From positions 1 to 25,220 of the forward strand of contig LRSR01013158.1 in assembly GCA_001579985.1 (NCBI GenBank): a DNA stretch of 25,220 nucleotides, written 5' to 3'. Below are positions 9,513 to 19,052 of this stretch, piece after piece. A program made the translations under genes and the position numbers. The notes under the pieces are model-generated. The model worked only from the letters and a program-made list of their open reading frames with translations. It did not search any database and was not told the origin of the DNA. Source of the stretch: Hypsibius dujardini. Taxonomy: Eukaryota; Tardigrada; Eutardigrada; Parachela; Hypsibiidae. The first letter of the stretch is position 1; every line of letters begins with the position of its first letter.

Positions 9513-9951
9513 CCTGTTCAATTCTTACATAGTCGCTTTCGTTCTAGATTTAGATATTGTATTCTCGCGTAAGACAGGGACAGCGTACGAGCTGTGGGAC
9601 GTTTAATCGGCCACGCGGCGCTTGTACTGTGTGTACGGTGCACACAGCCGTGCACACATTCCACTCCAGTATGACTGTCCCGGTCTAACGCGAAAATACT
9701 GTTTGCACAGGCTGCCTCGAAAGCTTTAAGTTCATTCACCGCTGCCGTAAATTACACAACAAAAAACTTATGTAACCCAGTCAGCACTGTACAAGTAAAA
9801 TATTTTAACAATGATATAACCAGGATACTAGTAGTACTATGACATACTGTGAAAGGCTGAACAATCGTAGGTTTAAATTGTGTGCAAGTGCAACTAATAT
9901 CTGCTAGGTACAAGATGCCGATGAACAAGTTAACAGAACAAGTGGATGTGA
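9513..9951. other. Convergent intergenic space between OYE2 and cereblon
   Basis: The 3' ends of a plus-strand and a minus-strand gene face each other over 439 bp. No AATAAA is visible in either orientation. A small dyad of GTGCACAC/CCGTGCACAC lies near 9640. No gene recognised. Confidence 0.45.
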
Positions 9952-10388
9952 TCATTTCTCCCGGTAGTAGACCGGCTGCATAGCGCCATTCTGCACCTGA
10001 AAGAACTCTTGCAATTCCGACGGATTCATACCTTCTTCGGGCTGTATGCTGGGTACGACGTCGCCGCGCCTCAGCCCATAGAAATACTTTGGCACCAGTT
10101 CTGGAGATTCCGATTCGTACTTCCAGCCAACATGACCGTGACAGCCCCGGCAGCGGAGATGCCGCCACGTGTATCCCGGAAACCAGGTGTATTCGGCGGT
10201 GGGCGCGCCGAACACAGAGATATTCGATACTTTTCGCATTGTGAAGATTTCTTGGGTGACACCGCCGGGATTGATGTAGGCGGCAGTCAGGTCACCTCGG
10301 TTCATACAAATTCCGTCCTCCTTGACAGCTAACCCGATTCCACAGACTGAAACATTATACGATATTGGGATATCTGTCTATCTGTCTG

Positions 10389-10435
<47 letters not shown>

Positions 10436-11854
10436 GTCTGTCTGTCTGTCTGTCTGTCTACCTGCTTGCTTATCTTTCTGTCTGTCTGTAGGCAGACACG
10501 TTACCTGCACAATTAAGCCGATTAAAAGTGCGCAGCATCATTAAACATGAGCGCAGCCGATGCACAGTGCTGACTGCTCCCAACAGCTGCAGCCGGAAAT
10601 GAGCCGGCAATGGGAGAGTCGTCGAGAGCCAGTAGGAGAAATCGGTCGCGTCTATGTCCATCTCCGGTTTGAGCTGCAGCGCCATGATCTCTTTCCGCAA
10701 TTCTGCTACAAGGTGTACCACGTCGAACGTAGCAAATAGTGCTGGCGAGTACGGCGTCAGATTAGCTGCAATTTGTGCGCCTCGCTTGGCAAGAGAGACG
10801 GCAGACTTCCATTCATTAGGCATTATAATCTCCAGTGGTGGTTCTAATCCGTTTTCTGGGAGGATTCGAAATAGCCCATGTTGTCGGTGGAAGGGACCGC
10901 GAGAGACAAAGTCCTTGAGCAGGCAGCGTTGACAGCCTCGGACAATCATCCGAGTTCCGCCTGTAACATTAAAGAAGTGTTCGAAATTAAGCACCAAGCG
11001 AAATTGGCAAGTGGTCTGGCAAATAACAAGACGGGCCCACAAATGGAAGAAGTCATTCAACTAAGTGTCTACTACACTGATACTGATTTGTCTACAAAAG
11101 ACAAATCTACAGTATCAAACTTCGACGGTCCAAAAAAGCTTTAACGCTCACGTTGTCATTGCAACCTGCACATATATTGGTTAGTCAACCAAATCTTTTG
11201 AATAACCAGTCTTGAATTGTTTTATTTTTTAAAAGGAAGGATCTGGCATCCATTCGAGCAAATCTCATTAGAATAAATTAAACTGAGTCCAAAATATATT
11301 TTAAACTGCCACTAAACCAATATATATTTATCAGAGTCTATTTGGAGCGATCCATAATGTCAAGTCTTAACCCCACGTCCAGGTGACGTCACGAAAAGGG
11401 GCGGAGAGTCGATTTAAGCTATGGTTTACGCTAACTCTATTCCTTAAAACTCAAGTTTAAGGAAGGCCTCTTTTGAATCGTTTACAAACATCCCTGTGAT
11501 AAGAACAATTTACCACTAGATATATTTTGAAAGAAAATTCATTTTACGATTTTTCTGTGCTGTTGGAGAGGAGAGAAACTTCGTGATTCTCAGTCAGAAA
11601 TCTGTTTTCTGTAGACCACTTTTTGAAATGTGGATACCCGTTCCGCCATTACAGCGGGCATCCGTTCCGCCTATTACAGCGGGCATCCGTTCCGCTATAT
11701 TTCGGAAGTTTCAACTGATTTTTTCATTATCAGCTTGACAATCGCAATTTTTTTGTTTGCCTTAATTTGGGTTTAGAATAATATATTCAGAACGGGAAAG
11801 GTGTTTGAATTCGGGACATTCGGAGCCTATATTGCAATTTAGGTTCCCTTCGAT

Positions 11855-11898
<44 letters not shown>

Positions 11899-12828
11899 GT
11901 GTCTCATTTGAATTAGCTGCATATTCAATCAGTCAATCAATGACTCCAGATTCCGCCTTTTATATTGTACTTGCGGTTGCGCGTCGTCCCGGTTTAGTTT
12001 TACCCTGACGTATTTGAAAGTGGGTGAATTTTCATAAAATAATGCATTAGAATTATTTATGGTTCATCTTCTTGAAAAATTCATGTATTTTAGATCGTAC
12101 CGACTACCTACATCGCACTACGTTATGTAATTGTCATTAAAGTGCACACAGCGAGCAAATTTAGGGGGAAACATTAAAGTAGCTATATTTTAATTTTAAA
12201 CTTTTAAAAACTAATAATGAGAGTCGTCAGACAGTAAGTGCTTGCATGTCACAGGAAGATGTTCCCAACTTCCCACGCAGCACACTTAATGAAGTGAATT
12301 CAATGATTCCATCAATCAAGCGGCCACCTCCCAATCGAATGCAAACAATAATCCGTGTAGCCGATCGTCCAATCAAGCCTTACCTTCTATGCCCACGTCG
12401 GCGGGCATCGTGGGTTGCTTTTCAATCTTCACCACCGAGGCCACCGTGCCGAAGAGGAAGTACGGATGCGAGTCCTTGACATGCGACAAATCAAAGCCCA
12501 CATCCGCGGCCATACAGACGAAGCCCTTTCGCTGGTTTTCAATGTCTCCCATGTCGTTGATTAAGACATTAATATCGACGTCGTGGGCATCGACGTTGAT
12601 GGGGATCTGCTGATTCGGCATCAACACCACATCTGGCACGTAGACAAACGGTAGTGTGACCAGCGATCCCTCGGCGTAGAAGGGTGTACTGTGGATTTCA
12701 CGGAGATCCTGGCCGAGGTAAGCGTGCTTCGCAGGGAGAGTTACGTCGAAAAAGGCCGAGCGGACTTCCGCTTGCTGCTCGTCACCGTTGTCGGACATGG
12801 CTTCGTCGGGTGGTGGAATGGAAGCCAT
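9952..12828 (-). CDS. CRBN: Cereblon homologue (LON-like plus CULT domain)
   Basis: Three exons on the minus strand, 12828-12384, 10960-10505 and 10346-9952, phases 1 and 1, give 431 residues (human cereblon has 442). Exon 1 holds an acidic N terminus and the start of the Lon N-terminal-like domain ([13 protein letters not shown]). Exon 2 completes it, including the region that contacts DDB1 in the family. The CULT domain begins near residue 295. Zinc ligands form two CxxC pairs, Cys299/Cys302 (split by intron 2) and Cys366/Cys369. The three tryptophans of the ligand cage are Trp355, Trp361 and Trp375 in WFPGYTW and GHVGWKY. Cereblon is the substrate receptor of the CUL4-DDB1 ubiquitin ligase and binds C-terminal cyclic imide degrons. 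An in-frame ATG at 12906 would add 26 residues; I chose 12828 because MASIPPPDE matches the family's acidic N terminus better. Confidence 0.94.
10372..10492. repeat. CTAT/CTGT microsatellite in cereblon intron 2
   Basis: Tetranucleotide run of CTAT then CTGT units filling most of the 158-bp intron 10347-10504. Confidence 0.9.
11635..11697. repeat. 25-bp tandem repeat, about 2.5 copies, in cereblon intron 1
   Basis: The units share ATCCGTTCCGCC and ATTACAGCGGGC. The first unit is slightly shorter and the third decays after TTCCGCTAT. Confidence 0.7.
11855..11895. repeat. AATC tetranucleotide microsatellite
   Basis: About ten AATC units in cereblon intron 1. It is the complement of the GATT tail seen on the dispersed repeat at 151-580, but the flanking sequence does not match that repeat. 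Confidence 0.85.
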
Positions 12829-12947
12829 CCTGTTCCGCGTGCCAGATAGGAAATGCCGAATGGACCGCCAGACTGACATACAGATGGGATTGCAAACAAA
12901 TTTCAAATGGGACTCATGTGTGAGAATTTACTACGAGAGCATTTTTG

Positions 12948-13145
12948 CCATGTTGTTTGTTGATGTTTTCGATTTCAATTTCTTGTGTGCACTGCGCATC
13001 GGTGAGCTCACCGTACGGCGTCGTGCGTAGTGCGCATTGCGCATTACCATGTTGTTTGATGTTTTCGATTTCATTTTCTTGTGTGCACTGCGCATCAGTG
13101 AGCTCATCGTACGGCGTCGTGCGTAGTGCGTAGTGCGCATTACGT
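12948..13145. repeat. 99-bp tandem duplication upstream of cereblon
   Basis: Copy 1 is 12948-13046 and copy 2 is 13047-13145, with a few substitutions and a 3-bp gap. Each begins CCATGTTGTTTG and ends in CGTAGTGCGCATT-type sequence. Copy 1 contains the perfect 14-bp palindrome CGGTGAGCTCACCG; copy 2 has a mutated version. It starts about 120 bp upstream of the cereblon ATG, so it could be promoter sequence. Confidence 0.85.
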
Positions 13146-13389
13146 ATGGGTCAGCGTCACCGCCACCGGCAGCCAATTCTTATGCGTCCTTGAGAAATCC
13201 GTTTGTATTATATTGTGCAAAAAGACAAGACTGTGTTTATCACCTCTTTCTGATATCTTCAATTTAAAACAGCGAAAATAAAACATTAATGTCGAGTAGT
13301 TTCTTGGTGTTGGTAATTCCGGTGAAGACCATCGGAGGTCCATTAGTCATTTTAGCATTGCTAAAGGTTATGAATTACATCTATAGTCA
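13146..13389. other. Intergenic DNA between cereblon and the left receptor gene
   Basis: AT-rich with no gene recognised. The minus-strand frame at 13140-13343 shows no domain. Confidence 0.35.
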
Positions 13390-13531
13390 AAAGTCCTGAG
13401 ATTCGAACGATCACGTGAGTTTGTTTCTATCGAACCGTTTGCTCGGCACCGGCCGTTGCTATTTTGGAGTTTGAGACAGTAAAGTAGAAATTGACACTGT
13501 GACGTCAGTCGAATCTAAGGACTTTCACTGT
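13390..13531. mobile_element. MITE family M, copy 1
   Basis: Runs from about AAAGTCCTGAGATTCGAACG to GACTTTCACTGT. The ends are inverted relative to each other (CTGAGATTCGAA and TCGAATCTAAGG). It aligns over its whole length with the reverse complement of 15421-15571, sharing GTTTCTATCGAAC, TTTGCTCGG, CCGGCCGTTGCTA and GGAGTTTGAGACAGTAAAGT. Confidence 0.8.
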
Positions 13532-13557
13532 CACTGCATACAAATCGGACCTGATTG

Positions 13558-13563
13558 TTTATT
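13558..13563 (-). terminator. Candidate polyadenylation signal of the left receptor gene
   Basis: AATAAA on the minus strand, about 140 bp after the stop at 13705-13707 and just before the MITE copy. Confidence 0.4.
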
Positions 13564-13704
13564 GAGATATTGTTTCGCCTCAATTTGGTCCAGGGAAAAT
13601 ATCTACACAACATCAAGGGAACTTTTGGCGATAATAATTTCTAAATTGTCAGGTGAATCCAGGCTACCACTGCGATTATGACTGAAAGTCTGCTGGGAAT
13701 GGGA

Positions 13705-16700
13705 TTATTCTTCATTTGCGAAAGGAACCGAAGCAATTTCGGATCCAGAAGGCCGCAGCTTGTTCCATATTGTCTTGCTGTAAATGCAAACGCATACAAT
13801 TGTAATTCCTTGAGTGCGGTCAATTTAATGTGCCAGTTACATGTTGTTTTCAACCTCTTTCTGATTGAGGCTTACCGGTAAACAACAACGAGTATGAGAG
13901 CAACGATCAAGATGATGGCCATGGCGGAGCACCCTATGGCGATGGCGTCGGTTGGAATCTGGTAGCCAGTATCTATGTACGCCCCAAAAAATTAAAAGCG
14001 AACAGATTATCCAAACTTTGTTGTGTTTACGAAAGGGTGAGACGTGAAGTTTAACTGGAAAATCTCATGGGACGTACCTGTGCTGCTGACTCGGAACGGC
14101 CGGTCCGGTGGCGCCGAAGAACGATTGTACCAGCTAATTTGCCGAGAACTTCCATCTTCTTCGATGACCGGCATAAACATCTTCATACCGGTATTCCATT
14201 GCAGAACTGGCTGAAAACGAAAGATAGCCCGAAATAATATATAGTATATTACATACCAGAGTATAGCAGTATATATATAGAGAGAGAGAAAGTAATAGTA
14301 ATATATACATATAGAGCAACAGTAATATATATATATAGAGTAATAGTAATATATATAGAGAGAGTAATAGTAATGTATGTATATATAGAGTAATAGTAAT
14401 ATATATAGAGATAGTAATAATAATATATATAGAGTAATAGTAATATATATAGAGAGAGAGTATTAGTAATATATATAGAGTAATAGTAATATATACAGAG
14501 ATAGTAATAGTAATATATATGGAGTAATAGTAATATATATATATAGTGTAATAGTAATATATAGAGAGAGAGTAATAGTAATAGTAATATATAGTGTAAT
14601 AGTAATATATAGAGAGAGAGTAATAGTAATATATATAGAGAGAGTAATAGTACTATATAAATATAAATATATAGTAATAGTAGTATATATATGTATATTG
14701 AGAGAATATTTCATTTTCTAACATATGACACGCCTTCATTACCCGAAACGCATTGCCACCGGGGTCCAACTGATTGACGACCCAATCCGCTACTCGGTCG
14801 CCGTTCTCGTCCAGAACTATCTGTCGACCGAGAATGTTGTAGGTTCTGTTCCACATCCGTTTATTCAATCCAGCACCGTTCGAAGCTGCATCGGCCCCAT
14901 CAAGTATCACGGTTTCGTTTAGAACCACGCCCAAAATTTTCATCGCGTAGTATTCAGCCATTACCCACGGATTGACCTACGGGAAGAGGATTGTGAAGGT
15001 TTCTCTGAGTGATGATAATTGATATGAAGATGATCAACACCAAAATTATTGCAGTACTTTTTCGTTCGCAGTGTAAGTGTAGTTATAGCTGCGAGCAGAT
15101 AAACTTTGAACCTCCCGGGAGAAGTTCAAGTATTCCGGTGTCTTCGCATTGGCCAACGTCACGATGAATAAGGACCGGTATGCCAATTTTGCATCCTTGA
15201 ATCAGCGATTAAAGACATGCTTTTTCTATGCAGAATAAGGGAATTATTTCTGTGTTTTTTACCTCGTCACGACTGTTGGAGCTGTTGCCGAGCCATGGAA
15301 GACTTCCCAGGGGCTGTAAAGCCCCGACTGGTATTTCGTAGTAGTCAAAAGCGTAGTAAACCTGCGTATAGGTATTTGAGGCTAAAAATTCCATTTCGAA
15401 AGCGGTCAAAGAATCCTCGCACAGTGAAAGTCGTGAGATTCGAACGACGTCACAGTGTCGTTTCTACTTTACTGTCTCAAACTCCAAATTAGCAACGGCC
15501 GGCTCCGAGCAAACAGTTCGATAGAAATAAACGCACGTGACCGTTCGAATCTCAGGACTTTCTTTCACTGTACATACATAGTCGCCGTTTGTCATGCCGA
15601 GATCCGCGGCAGCTAGCTGCAAAGGAGGAAACGATAGATGAACTATACTTCTGTATATCGTTGATTTTATACTTTAATCAATTTTAACAAATAGTCGTTT
15701 TGACATAAATGTACTTACCATAATAGTTCTGATCAGAGATTTAGACGCGAAAATAAAAATAACTGCAAATAATAGTATAACAGTTATTGCCTTGCTAGTA
15801 CCGTTATGGCTAGTGAAACGGCTCAAGTCGAGCTGATTGTTCGCGAGACGATCAGCTCGACTTTAGACACTGTCTAAAAGGCGGCTGGTTTTTCGGTCAC
15901 TGCGTTACCTCTGCTCTGCGACTTTATTTGGTCCAGAGTGAACTTGATCCTTTCCGCATTTTTCGTCTCCAAATTATACCGATAAAGGTTTTGGTTGCGT
16001 TTCGTTCCAGTTCCCGCGTGCTTAGAATAGCGAGTTCGGCATTCGTAGGAGGAATAATAAGAACCAGTGCACAAGTACCCCGCTGACGTCCATTTATGGG
16101 CTGCCATTAATCGGGAAATTATACTGGTATTCCCGAGCAAATCTCGACTCCACAGATAAGGAGCCAGACGGGTAACGGTAGGGAAACGAGTCTTGTCACC
16201 GAGACCGCTGTCATTTCTAGGAACAGACTCACACGGTATTACTGTACAGAATTCTAGGGTTGTTAATCCTATTCTGCTCCTTGCTCCTATAGGAGCGGAG
16301 CTGAGCACTAAATCTGTGCTCCTACGGACCCTAGTAGGATCGGAGCAAGGAGGAGTAGGAGCATGTAGGAGCAATAGGAGCACGTAGGAGCAAAGAGGAA
16401 CACACGGGAGCAAATAGGAACATACGTTAATCTGTTAATTTTTTAGTGTGCGTCCATATTATGTGATGTCATTTTTATCGAGAAAAAAAAATAAAAAAAT
16501 GGGGAAAAAATTTTCTAAAAATAAAAATGTACTACGTGGTGGTACATAGATGGCGCTGCCAATGTTACCGTATACCGCGTCAGTTGATTGCTACATTGCT
16601 ACATTGATTACTACATGTGTCGGTGTTACTACTAACTGTACAGTCCTTGTCAACGACAGAAACGAACCAATAACGACTGTATAACACTGTATGTACGACA

Positions 16701-18085
16701 AATAAATCAATCAACTGACACGGCATACGGTAACATTAACAGCGCCATCTATATACCACCACGTAGTACATTTTTATTTAGAAAATAGTTTCCATACGTT
16801 TTTATTTTTTTCTCGATGGAAATGGCATCACATAATATGGACGCACATTAGAAAATTAACAAATGTGCAAGAATTCACCTTCGAGAGTGGTGGAATTCCC
16901 TTGTTAGACATAGACAAGCTATGCGTTTCAGGCACTGTGTACTGTACAGTGTACAGTGTACAGTACAAGTATACTGGAGTATAACAGGCTGTTGCGCGAC
17001 CTGTTGATACTATTTTTACGGTGGCTGAACTTTTCGCCAATTCTCTTGCTCAGTAGATTATACCGCGTTCAATTTTCTCTTGCTAATACTAGGACTATTG
17101 CTATAATAGATCTTTCATAGTATTCAACCTAGAAATAGTCGCATTTTCTGCTCCTATATATTCCTACATGCTCCGCTCCTATTCCGCTCCGCTCCTATTC
17201 CGCTCCGCTCCTATTCCGCTCCTATTCTGCTCCTATTGGGGCTCAGCCGTAGGAAATTAACAACCCTACAGAATTCTGTATTCTGTATTCTGTATTCACA
17301 GTATTCTGTAGTTGGCTTGAAGTGAATTCATACCGAGACGAACGTTTTTTAAGATTTGGTACGTAATCAGGGAAGCGCCCAGTTTCAGTTTGATGACTTC
17401 AAAACTGCATTCATCTTCGTGGTAATTTTTTTCTGGTGGGATTGGCCCAGTTACGATTTAGTAATTAAGATGTGCTAGCTAGCTAGATAAGCTCGAATAA
17501 TTCGTGAGACCAAGCTCCATCTTGAGGGTGTAATTGTTACACGACTTACGGTATCATATAAGGTATGTTCCACTCTATCAGTGCCAAAATACGCATTTTA
17601 GAATTAGGAACCATTGAAAAAGTTTTAGAATCATACCTCTGGCTAGATGGCCTATGGTTTCGGTGGCTGTCCAACAACCTGTAAAATTTTGATTGTTATG
17701 ATCGAGGATCCAATTACGTCTAATATCGGCAATCTAACAATCAAATATTACCAGTTCCGAAGATGCTTGTAACTGCGGCTCTTGAATCATTATAATAATA
17801 TTGAGAGACCCATAGGGCGGGTTTTTCCTCCATTTGCCAGCATGAAGAGATGTTTGGATAATTGAACCGGATTTGTGTGAAGTTTAATACGTCGCCGTAA
17901 TCGTGTTGCAGCTCCCGAAGAGCAATGTCAAAAACGGGGCCCACCAGCGGCCAACGAGTTAAATCCGTTCTCCCTCCTAGAAAGATCTGCAGCAAAGCAA
18001 CTTCTATCGCAACTCCGACGGTTACTGAAGTAGTAGTTAATAGGATAATGCTTGAAATGACTGAAAACCAATGTGGAGGTCTCAT
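13705..18085 (-). CDS. Natriuretic peptide receptor C-like receptor, left paralogue (ANF-receptor ectodomain, no cyclase)
   Basis: Twelve minus-strand exons: 18085-17752, 17678-17637, 17574-17550, 16216-15909, 15762-15719, 15616-15578, 15361-15263, 15195-15058, 14976-14743, 14210-14078, 13972-13876 and 13777-13705. Phases close to 521 residues. The layout is a signal peptide (IILLTTTSVTVGV), a periplasmic-binding-protein-like ANF receptor domain, one membrane span (about 475-497, AIIILIVALILVVV-like) and a 24-residue tail starting RKTIWNKLRP. Family landmarks include GPVFDIALRELQ, WNIPYMIP, TRFPTVTRLAP, WTSAGYLC, LGMTNGDY, YNYTY and WNRTYNILG followed by DENGDR. Receptor guanylate cyclases have the same ectodomain, but here a stop follows the span. 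The gap to cereblon is under 900 bp, with no kinase or cyclase coding sequence. Role inferred: peptide binding and clearance, or G-protein signalling like NPR-C. Ligand unknown. Confidence 0.9.
14262..14704. repeat. AT/GA-rich microsatellite expansion in a receptor intron
   Basis: Irregular units of AGTAATAGTAATATATATAG with GAGAGA patches fill the 532-bp intron 9 (14211-14742). The homologous intron of the right paralogue is only 75 bp (19540-19614). Confidence 0.9.
15421..15571. mobile_element. MITE family M, copy 2, in receptor intron 6
   Basis: A 151-bp element with inverted ends ACAGTGAAAG...CTTTCACTGT. It is the reverse-complement relative of 13390-13531. It lies in intron 6 (15362-15577, 216 bp), whose counterpart in the right paralogue is 105 bp, consistent with insertion after duplication. 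Confidence 0.85.
16255..17268. mobile_element. Non-autonomous hAT-type DNA transposon with 8-bp target duplication
   Basis: Exact 13-bp terminal inverted repeats: TAGGGTTGTTAAT at 16255 and ATTAACAACCCTA ending 17268. They are flanked by the perfect 8-bp direct repeat CAGAATTC at 16247-16254 and 17269-17276. Eight-bp duplications and AGGGTTG-like ends fit the hAT superfamily. Both subterminal regions carry many GCTCCTAT / ATAGGAGC motifs in opposing orientation, the sort of array hAT transposases bind. No transposase reading frame remains in the 1014 bp. It sits in intron 3 (16217-17549) of the left receptor gene, where the right paralogue has 95 bp. Confidence 0.9.
16433..16861. mobile_element. 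429-bp long-TIR palindromic element nested in the hAT element
   Basis: Inverted arms of about 150-175 bp, roughly 80-90% alike by eye. They run from TGTTAATTTT..TAGTGTGCGTCC through TCCATATTATGTGATG, ATGTACTACGTGGTGGTA and TAGATGGCGCTG to GTCAGTTGATTG. The centre of about 80 bp is unrelated. A TTAA or TA target site is possible, but no clear duplication is seen. Confidence 0.85.
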
Positions 18086-18478
18086 TTTTCAGAGCGTGTG
18101 ACAATTACTGGTCTAAATTAAGCTGGATCAACACACCAAAACACTGACTGAAAAAGAGCTGCGCCAGTTGAGCAAGTTCTAGTAATGGACAAACTCACAC
18201 TCCAACACATCCGGTTTATAATACGCGGCGGTACTATAGTAATATTATTGCTCTGGAAGCCCCAAGGCGTTTGTTTCGATAGTATACATAAGGATGGCGG
18301 TATGCTTCGACTAGGAGCGCCATTTAAAATATTCGGTTTTCCAAGTCACTTGTCGGCTTCGTAATGAACGCAGCACCGTTGGTCTCGTGGTGGTTGCATA
18401 TTTTATTAGCAGGAAGAACTTATGCTTCATAAACTCATTAGGATAAAACTGTTGGAGTGAAGTGTGCGAATGTGTTGA
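18086..18478. other. Intergenic and promoter region of the left receptor gene
   Basis: Contains the candidate TATA box listed separately. The rest shows no gene; the minus-strand SVSVSV frame to its right is a repeat artefact. Confidence 0.4.
18215..18222 (-). promoter_or_regulatory. Candidate TATA box of the left receptor gene
   Basis: Minus-strand ATTATAAACC lies about 130 bp upstream of the ATG at 18085, a reasonable distance for a short 5' UTR. Confidence 0.45.
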
Positions 18479-18593
18479 CACAGACACAGACACAGACACA
18501 AACACAAACATCACAGACACAGACACAGACACAGACACAGACACAGACACAGACACAGACACAGACACAGACACAGACACAGACACAGACACA
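18479..18593. repeat. ACAGAC hexanucleotide microsatellite
   Basis: About 18 units of ACAGAC, interrupted by AAACACAAACATC near 18500. Confidence 0.92.
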
Positions 18594-18747
18594 TGATCAA
18601 CTTCTACATCGCCAACCGTGTCGCTAATTGCAAAGTTTAATTGGTGCGTTATTCTTAATAACCGAAAGAATCTCACTGTGAATTGAGGTGATGTTTTAGC
18701 GCCTGATAACTATTGATTGAAGTGACCATTAAAACAGCCTGCATTAG

Positions 18748-18884
18748 TACTGTACTGTTTCGACCAATAGGTGCTGCTTTTTAGACCCACCCGTACATTA
18801 TGACTGCACACACTGTGCTTCACTGCAGTCATAATATACGCGTGGGTCTAAAACGCAGCACCAAATGATCGAGGCAGTACAGTA
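18748..18884. mobile_element. 137-bp palindromic element with TACTGTACTG ends
   Basis: Arms of about 55-60 bp share TACTGTACTG, GGTGCTGC, TTTTAGACCCAC and ATTATGACTGCA. The terminal TA may be a target site. Ends and length match the element at 4057-4194. Confidence 0.75.
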
Positions 18885-19044
18885 TGTTGACCCTTTATCA
18901 AACCTAGCGCTGAGCGTCGGCTCGAAGTTACACTTTCGTTTATCAACATGCACCGACTTAAAAGCACCCTTCTAAAATATGACGTTTTAAAATTGGGGAG
19001 GGTAGGTTCATACGATGATTTTATTCACTTAGTCGATTGGCAGA

Positions 19045-19050
19045 TTTATT
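19045..19050 (-). terminator. Candidate polyadenylation signal of the right receptor gene
   Basis: Minus-strand AATAAA only three bases past the stop codon (19053-19055). A second AATAAA lies at 19020-19025. A very short 3' UTR is possible. Confidence 0.4.
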
Positions 19051-19052
19051 AA

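Larger units (their letters stand above)
10961..12383 (-). other. Cereblon intron 1 (1423 bp)
   Basis: GT-AG intron joining GIE to GTRMIVRG across a phase-1 junction. The protein reads straight across compared with the family, so no missing exon is needed. It contains the short repeats listed separately and otherwise AT-rich sequence. The small open frames inside are not supported. Confidence 0.7.

Noticed and set aside
13396-13410. GATTCGAACG / GTTCGAATC as tRNA or SINE B boxes in MITE family M
   Set aside because: They are part of the inverted ends of a palindromic element; no cloverleaf or pol III A box is present.
18311-18676. SVSVSV-repeat minus-strand protein
   Set aside because: Translation of the ACAGAC microsatellite.
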